From an uncultured Clostridium sp. (lineage in GTDB: Bacteria > Bacillota > Clostridia > TANB77 > CAG-465), in contig USJA01000032.1 of assembly GCA_900554875.1 (NCBI GenBank), positions 1-9,122 on the forward strand: a stretch of DNA of 9,122 nt, given 5' to 3'. The position numbers and the translations under genes were made by a program. Position 1 is the stretch's first letter, and every line of letters begins with the position of its first letter. This document shows positions 5,237-9,122 of the stretch, in pieces. A model generated the notes under the pieces. It saw only the letters and a program-made list of their open reading frames with translations. It had not been told where the DNA came from and did no database searches.

Positions 5237-7603
5237 TTATTTTTTTACTTTTTTTATTTTTGTGACAATTATAGTTACATCATCATTTAAAACATTTTCA
5301 TATTTTCTTAAAACAGCTTTATACAAATCGTCTGCGATTGCTTTTGAAGACTTACCAGTATCTATATTTTTCAAATTTTCGGTAAAGTAGTTATCTGAAA
5401 TATTTTCTTCTGTTTCACCTAAAACTCCATCACTTATTTGAACCACTATATCTTTATCAAACAATTTTTTTACTATTGGCAAATAATCTGGTTTATCTGT
5501 AAGTCCAACAGGAATATTTATGTTATTTATAGTTATTATTTTTCCTTCATGAAGAATATATGTCGGTGCTGCTCCAAGTTTTATATACTGTGATTTACCT
5601 GTTCTTAAATCAATAACCATATTATCTAATGTAGATGAATTCTTGCTTTCTGATTTTAATTTCAATACGCTATTTATAATTTCAATAGAAGCATTCTCAT
5701 CAAAACCTCCTGTTAAGAGTCTTTCAAGCATATCAATAACCATCTTAGACGATTTTGAAGCTGCACGTCCATTTCCTTCACCATCTGAAATTACACTTAT
5801 ATACTTTAAATCATGAAGCTCGTCTACAAGATAAGAGTCTCCTGATATTGTTTCGCCATTTTTTGCAACACTTATTATACTATTTTGAACATCATATTCA
5901 GGAACTGAAACAATTTTAATTTTTGATTTTTCAGTTTTACTACTATTTAATATAAGTTTTACAATCATTGGTTTTTCAAGTATATTACTTACAATAGAAA
6001 CAATTTCTTTTTTTTGTTTATCAATATTATTCAATATATTTGTTACAAATGTATATTCAATTAATGAATCAGATTCCTTAAATTCATCTTCATAAACCAA
6101 ATATCCATAAAATTTCAATTCTTCTCTTAACTTCTCTTGCTTTTTATCTAGTTTAATAAGATCACTTTTTATATTTTTAGATATATTAGATAAAATTTTG
6201 GATACTTCTTTATATTGATCTGATAATTTGCTAGCATTACTCTTTTCTTTTTCCTTTAATATTCTCATTAATTTCATACTATTATATACTTCGTATATAT
6301 CCTTTATCATTTCTTTTGAAAATTCACAATCAAAATTTAACATCTTTTCATCTATAGTTTCATTATTCTCAAGTTTCCCCGAGATGTAATCAACTATTAA
6401 ATTTAATTTTTCCTCATTTAGGCACTCTTTTCTTCTATTGCATCCTAGGCATCTTTCATTAACCGTATTTTCTATGTATTTTTTTATCACTTCTCTTGTT
6501 TCTTGCTTATCTTCATCACTTACATCAACAACTACACTTGCAATATTATCAAATATGTCTGACATTGCTCCTATTTTTTCCTTAACACTTGTACTACTAT
6601 CAAGCATATTTTGATAAGGATTTTCTAGTGTCTTATTTTTATTAAATATTCTATCTAATTTTGTTTCAAATACCTTTGGCATGAATAAAAGTGTAACTGA
6701 AGCTATAACAAGCTCACTAATTCTCATTGTTAATTCAGAAAAACCATTTGCATAATACACTATATATAAATTTCCAGCTATAAATCCTATAACTACACCT
6801 ATTTTTCCAATTTTAGAAAGAATTCCAGCAATAAATCCACTAAACGCCAAGGTTACAACATACGTCATATTTATATCTGATAGAAATGTTAAAATAAGGC
6901 CTAACACTAGACCTGTTGCAGCCCCAGTGACCCAACCATTTTTCCATCCGAAAATCAAGACTAAAATTAATACTAAAATATTAAACACGGATAGTTGCAT
7001 GATGTTTAATCCATTAAAAATGGTAAGTGCTATACCAAGTACTATAACCATGGAGATAGTTTCTTCCCTTGAAAATACATACCCCTTTGATATGTTTGTA
7101 AGTACATATACTCCTGAAACAAATACAAAATATAGTATTGCTGCAGCTATTATATTACTCAAATATGTAAAAAAGCCTGTAATTAGTGTACCCTGAATCA
7201 AGTTATATACAATTTCAACTACACCAAGTGATATCATAAATTTTATAAATACACTAAATCTTTTGCTTACACCCTCTATATTTACAATTACCGTTATAAG
7301 AGTAAAAATAACAAAAAATGAAATTAATTTTATTAAAATATTCCAAGTAAATGTTTTTACTAGAAGTCCAGCTATTGATGAAACTAGCACTAATAATAAA
7401 GGAACATTGAAAACACTGGCAACGCCAAACAAAACAAGTGAAAAAGGAGAACTATCTCCCATAAAAGATGTGTTTGACATTGCAAAGGATAGTAATACAA
7501 AAATAATATTTTTTAGATTTATAAATTTCTTTAAAGTATTTAAAACTACTGTACCCTTTTCCCAAGAACTATCAGTTCTTACATAACTGTTATTTGAAAT
7601 CAT
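5237..7603 (-). CDS. spoIIE: Stage II sporulation protein E, membrane PP2C-type serine phosphatase
   Basis: SpoIIE dephosphorylates the anti-anti-sigma factor SpoIIAA at the polar septum, which releases sigma-F in the forespore. In Bacillus it also binds FtsZ. The 788-residue protein (827 in B. subtilis) has about ten membrane helices between residues 33 and 310, a charged helical central region (about 330-570) with a CLGCNRRKEC cysteine cluster (C385, C388, C394), and a C-terminal PP2C domain. Metal and active-site motifs visible: SGDSY (D589), SDGEGNG (D607), STLDNMVIDL (D660), QISDGV (D725) and NDDVT (D774, D775). The start is ATG 7603 with GAGGTGG five bases upstream. A GTG at 7612 overlaps that site and is less likely. 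It converges on the small plus-strand gene with a shared terminator; tilS, hpt or ftsH, often found downstream in clostridia, is not there. A possible Spo0A-type promoter lies upstream. Confidence 0.95.
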   Translation of the reverse strand: MISNNSYVRTDSSWEKGTVVLNTLKKFINLKNIIFVLLSFAMSNTSFMGDSSPFSLVLFGVASVFNVPLLLVLVSSIAGLLVKTFTWNILIKLISFFVIFTLITVIVNIEGVSKRFSVFIKFMISLGVVEIVYNLIQGTLITGFFTYLSNIIAAAILYFVFVSGVYVLTNISKGYVFSREETISMVIVLGIALTIFNGLNIMQLSVFNILVLILVLIFGWKNGWVTGAATGLVLGLILTFLSDINMTYVVTLAFSGFIAGILSKIGKIGVVIGFIAGNLYIVYYANGFSELTMRISELVIASVTLLFMPKVFETKLDRIFNKNKTLENPYQNMLDSSTSVKEKIGAMSDIFDNIASVVVDVSDEDKQETREVIKKYIENTVNERCLGCNRRKECLNEEKLNLIVDYISGKLENNETIDEKMLNFDCEFSKEMIKDIYEVYNSMKLMRILKEKEKSNASKLSDQYKEVSKILSNISKNIKSDLIKLDKKQEKLREELKFYGYLVYEDEFKESDSLIEYTFVTNILNNIDKQKKEIVSIVSNILEKPMIVKLILNSSKTEKSKIKIVSVPEYDVQNSIISVAKNGETISGDSYLVDELHDLKYISVISDGEGNGRAASKSSKMVIDMLERLLTGGFDENASIEIINSVLKLKSESKNSSTLDNMVIDLRTGKSQYIKLGAAPTYILHEGKIITINNINIPVGLTDKPDYLPIVKKLFDKDIVVQISDGVLGETEENISDNYFTENLKNIDTGKSSKAIADDLYKAVLRKYENVLNDDVTIIVTKIKKVKK

Positions 7604-7608
7604 TATAT

Positions 7609-7615
7609 CCACCTC
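7609..7615 (-). promoter_or_regulatory. Ribosome binding site that decides the spoIIE start
   Basis: GAGGTGG on the minus strand is five bases before ATG 7603. The in-frame GTG at 7612 is part of this sequence and would have no Shine-Dalgarno of its own, so ATG is the better start. Confidence 0.75.
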
Positions 7616-7638
7616 ATTTGTTCTATTTCATACTACCT

Positions 7639-7672
7639 ATTTTACACTATTTTTTAAACGATTTTTGTCGTA
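7639..7672 (-). promoter_or_regulatory. Possible Spo0A-dependent spoIIE promoter
   Basis: A 0A-box-like TGTCGTA (7666-7672 on the plus strand; 6/7 to TGNCGAA) lies 21 bases upstream of a minus-strand -10-like TAAAAT (7639-7644). No good -35 exists at the normal 17-base spacing. B. subtilis spoIIE and spoIIG use sigma-A with an extended spacing of about 21-22 bases and Spo0A bound near -35, so the arrangement fits. The assignment is inferred from one imperfect box. Confidence 0.4.
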
Positions 7673-7704
7673 ATTTAATTTCATTATAACTTTTTTTATT
7701 AAAT

Positions 7705-7744
7705 ATACACCAAAACAACTTGAAATCAAATTATTTTGGTGTAT
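7705..7744. terminator. Hairpin between the 381-residue gene and spoIIE, probable terminator
   Basis: ATACACCAAAA (7705-7715) and TTTTGGTGTAT (7734-7744) form an 11-bp perfect stem around 18 bases, within which TTG and CAA can add a short inner stem. It lies just past the stop codon at 7748 of the minus-strand gene. The clean T-run (TTTTTT from 7744) is on the plus side; the minus side has only ATTTAAT. It is therefore a weak terminator for the minus gene and a better one for antisense transcription. Confidence 0.6.
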
Positions 7745-7747
7745 TTT

Positions 7748-8893
7748 TTACACAGTCTTTTTTGATTTTTTCTTTTTAGGTTTTTCTTCTTCAACTTTTT
7801 CAACTTCTTCTACTTCGTCAGTATCTACCTCGTCAACAATATCTTCAGTTATTTCTTGTTCTTTCGGATTAACGAATTCATCTAATTTTTCTTTGACACT
7901 CTGCGAATTTGTTAATTCCAAAGCCCTTGTCAAAATAAATTTATTTAATTCTTCCTCATCAGTATCTTCACTTGTTACTAATTTTGAGTATTCCAAATAT
8001 TCATCCTCAGTTTTTATTGTTCTATGTACATCGTTAACCATAGTTTTTATCTTCATATCATAAATATCCTTGTACATTTTTATATAATCTGAAAGACTAA
8101 TTACATCTTTTTCCAAACTTTCGTCGTATATATTTTGTAATTTTTCAAATATCTTATCTATTACCTTAAAATACCTATATGAATTTTTACAGATATTTAT
8201 AATTAAGTTATACTCATACATATGTCTATCTATATCGGATTCAATACCCTTTATCATTGTTTCTATAACATATTCAATTAATTCTCTTTCATCAGATGGA
8301 AGTTTTGATATGTCATAATTATCATTAATATATCCAACATAATCATCTATACTTGAAAATAAATTTTTATATAATTCGTCGGTATACTCATCTGTTTGAA
8401 TTTTTGTATCAATTTCTTCTGCTGATTTTATAACCTTATTATATCTTTGTGACTTTCCCTCATCTTTTATGTTTTGTTTAACTTCATCAATTGCCGATGA
8501 AATTGAGAAAAGTCCAAATTTTATATCTTCTCTTGACCTAAATTTTGCTCTCGTTATTCTATCGTATTCCATTTCAAGAAAAGCTTTTTGTAATTCAAGC
8601 CTATCTATTTTATCTGTTGAATTTATTTTCTCTAAAATTTCAGCAGGATATGACAACTTTAATTCATACATTTCTCTTTGCATAATATCATATTGATATT
8701 TTACAAAAACAATTTCTCTTAAAATATTTTCTTGGTAAACTTTTTGTTCCTCTCCTTCAGTTTTACGTATTACTCCTAAATGTTCATCAATGGCTCTATT
8801 CATCTTGTTCATATTTACTGCTATAACAACACTTTGGATGACTCTATCGAAAAGATTTATTTTCTTTTTAGAACTAACAACTATATCAGTCAT
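7748..8893 (-). CDS. Unrecognised 381-residue charged helical protein with acidic/lysine tail
   Basis: I do not recognise a family. The protein is 381 residues, predicted largely alpha-helical and cytoplasmic, with no signal peptide, no membrane helix and a single cysteine (C235). Residues 11-35 (KINLFDRVIQ onward) are the most hydrophobic part. The rest is dense in Glu, Asp, Lys, Ile and Tyr, including helical stretches at about 40-80, 95-160 and 205-300 that could form coiled coils. The C-terminus changes sharply: 346-371 is Asp/Glu/Val-rich (DEVDTDEVEEVEKVEEE), then KPKKKKSKKT at 371-380, probably disordered. ATG 8893 has AGAGGA seven bases upstream. It is transcribed from its own promoter at 8957-8984 and lies upstream of spoIIE in the same direction, separated by a hairpin and about 145 bases. 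Position beside spoIIE is the only, weak, hint of a sporulation or division role. Confidence 0.85.
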   Translation of the reverse strand: MTDIVVSSKKKINLFDRVIQSVVIAVNMNKMNRAIDEHLGVIRKTEGEEQKVYQENILREIVFVKYQYDIMQREMYELKLSYPAEILEKINSTDKIDRLELQKAFLEMEYDRITRAKFRSREDIKFGLFSISSAIDEVKQNIKDEGKSQRYNKVIKSAEEIDTKIQTDEYTDELYKNLFSSIDDYVGYINDNYDISKLPSDERELIEYVIETMIKGIESDIDRHMYEYNLIINICKNSYRYFKVIDKIFEKLQNIYDESLEKDVISLSDYIKMYKDIYDMKIKTMVNDVHRTIKTEDEYLEYSKLVTSEDTDEEELNKFILTRALELTNSQSVKEKLDEFVNPKEQEITEDIVDEVDTDEVEEVEKVEEEKPKKKKSKKTV

Positions 8894-8956
8894 CTACTAA
8901 TCCTCTCCCTCTATTTTTTTTGCATTATCTATTTTTCTCATTAGTTTACTACTTAT

Positions 8957-8984
8957 ATTATACAATTTTTTTCTATAATTTCAA
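8957..8984 (-). promoter_or_regulatory. Sigma-A promoter of the 381-residue gene
   Basis: Minus-strand TTGAAA (8979-8984, 5/6) is followed after 16 bases by a perfect TATAAT (8957-8962). Transcription should start near 8950 and give a leader of about 57 bases that ends in a good ribosome site. It lies downstream of the 9023-9059 terminator, which fits an independent transcription unit. Confidence 0.75.
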
Positions 8985-9010
8985 GTATTTGTAGTAAAAT
9001 TAACAAAATT

Positions 9011-9059
9011 GTTACAAAAAAGATTACTAAAAGATTACAAACAGAAATCTTTTAGTAAT
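9011..9059 (-). terminator. Terminator of a minus-strand gene beyond the contig end
   Basis: ATTACTAAAAGATT (9023-9036) and AATCTTTTAGTAAT (9046-9059) form a 14-bp perfect stem with the nine-base loop ACAAACAGA. On the minus strand the stem is followed by CTTTTTTG, giving a T-run. The plus side has no T-run. It therefore ends a transcript coming from beyond position 9060. The remaining 9061-9106 could hold the tail of that gene, but no frame can be chosen. Confidence 0.8.
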
Positions 9060-9106
9060 AATTACAACATAAGCCCTATATTTCGGTAATATTATTAAAT
9101 AGATTA

Positions 9107-9122
9107 AGATCGGAAGAGCGTC
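9107..9122. other. Illumina TruSeq adapter remnant at contig end
   Basis: AGATCGGAAGAGCGTC is an exact 16-base match to the start of the Illumina TruSeq universal adapter (reverse complement form), as known from library protocols. Its GC is far above the surrounding sequence and it runs to the last base. It is a sequencing artefact, and genomic sequence ends at about 9106. Confidence 0.95.

Noticed and set aside
6927..7586. Plus-strand frames opposite the membrane part of spoIIE
   Set aside because: They are shadows of the spoIIE coding frame, with no start signals or recognisable protein.
7604..7612. GTG start for spoIIE
   Set aside because: The GTG is part of the GAGGTGG ribosome site that serves ATG 7603.
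8469..8696. Plus-strand frame opposite the 381-residue gene
   Set aside because: It is the complement of a longer minus-strand gene that has a good promoter and ribosome site.
9061..9106. C-terminal tail of an off-window minus-strand gene
   Set aside because: The terminator implies such a gene, but only 46 bases remain and more than one frame reads to a stop, so no coding call is justified.
1..9106. CRISPR arrays, tRNA or rRNA genes, insertion sequences
   Set aside because: No regularly spaced repeats, no GGTTCGAATCC-type tRNA arm in context, no transposase frame and no terminal inverted repeats with target duplication were seen.

Overview
The window is about 9.1 kb of very AT-rich DNA (sampled lines are roughly 23-27% GC) that reads as the chromosome of an endospore-forming, low-GC Firmicute, most likely a member of the Clostridia. 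The grounds are a full-length SpoIIE (a sporulation-specific phosphatase), a Gram-positive-type DnaE, strong AGGAGG-like ribosome sites, sigma-A-type promoters and short hairpin terminators. The species cannot be named from the sequence. The last 16 bases (9107-9122) exactly match the start of an Illumina TruSeq adapter, so the right edge is an assembly contig end with untrimmed adapter, not genome.

Layout, left to right. Positions 1-3230 (minus) hold dnaE, the replicative DNA polymerase III alpha subunit, cut by the left edge after about 1076 residues. It has its own candidate promoter at 3262-3290. Positions 3338-4636 (minus) hold an alanine/glycine:cation symporter of the AGCS family with some unusual signature residues. 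Positions 4763-5197 (plus) hold an unrecognised 144-residue gene. It is the only plus-strand gene, is driven by a textbook-perfect TTGACA-N17-TATAAT promoter, and has distinctly higher GC and different codon use from its neighbours. It ends at a hairpin terminator (5201-5233) that it shares with the convergent spoIIE. Positions 5237-7603 (minus) hold spoIIE, preceded by a possible Spo0A box and -10 element. Positions 7748-8893 (minus) hold an unrecognised 381-residue, highly charged helical protein with an acidic and then lysine-rich tail, with its own strong promoter. Positions 9023-9059 form a 14-bp perfect hairpin followed on the minus strand by a T-run. It is the terminator of a gene lying beyond the contig end.

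The genes look like independent transcription units rather than one operon: each has its own candidate promoter, and terminators or long gaps separate most of them. DnaE serves replication, the symporter serves amino-acid uptake, and SpoIIE dephosphorylates SpoIIAA to activate sigma-F in the forespore. No mobile-element gene, CRISPR array, tRNA or rRNA was seen. The most unusual part is the small plus-strand unit at 4677-5236. It looks like an accessory or foreign cassette set between housekeeping genes, and its promoter overlaps the presumed promoter of the divergent symporter gene.
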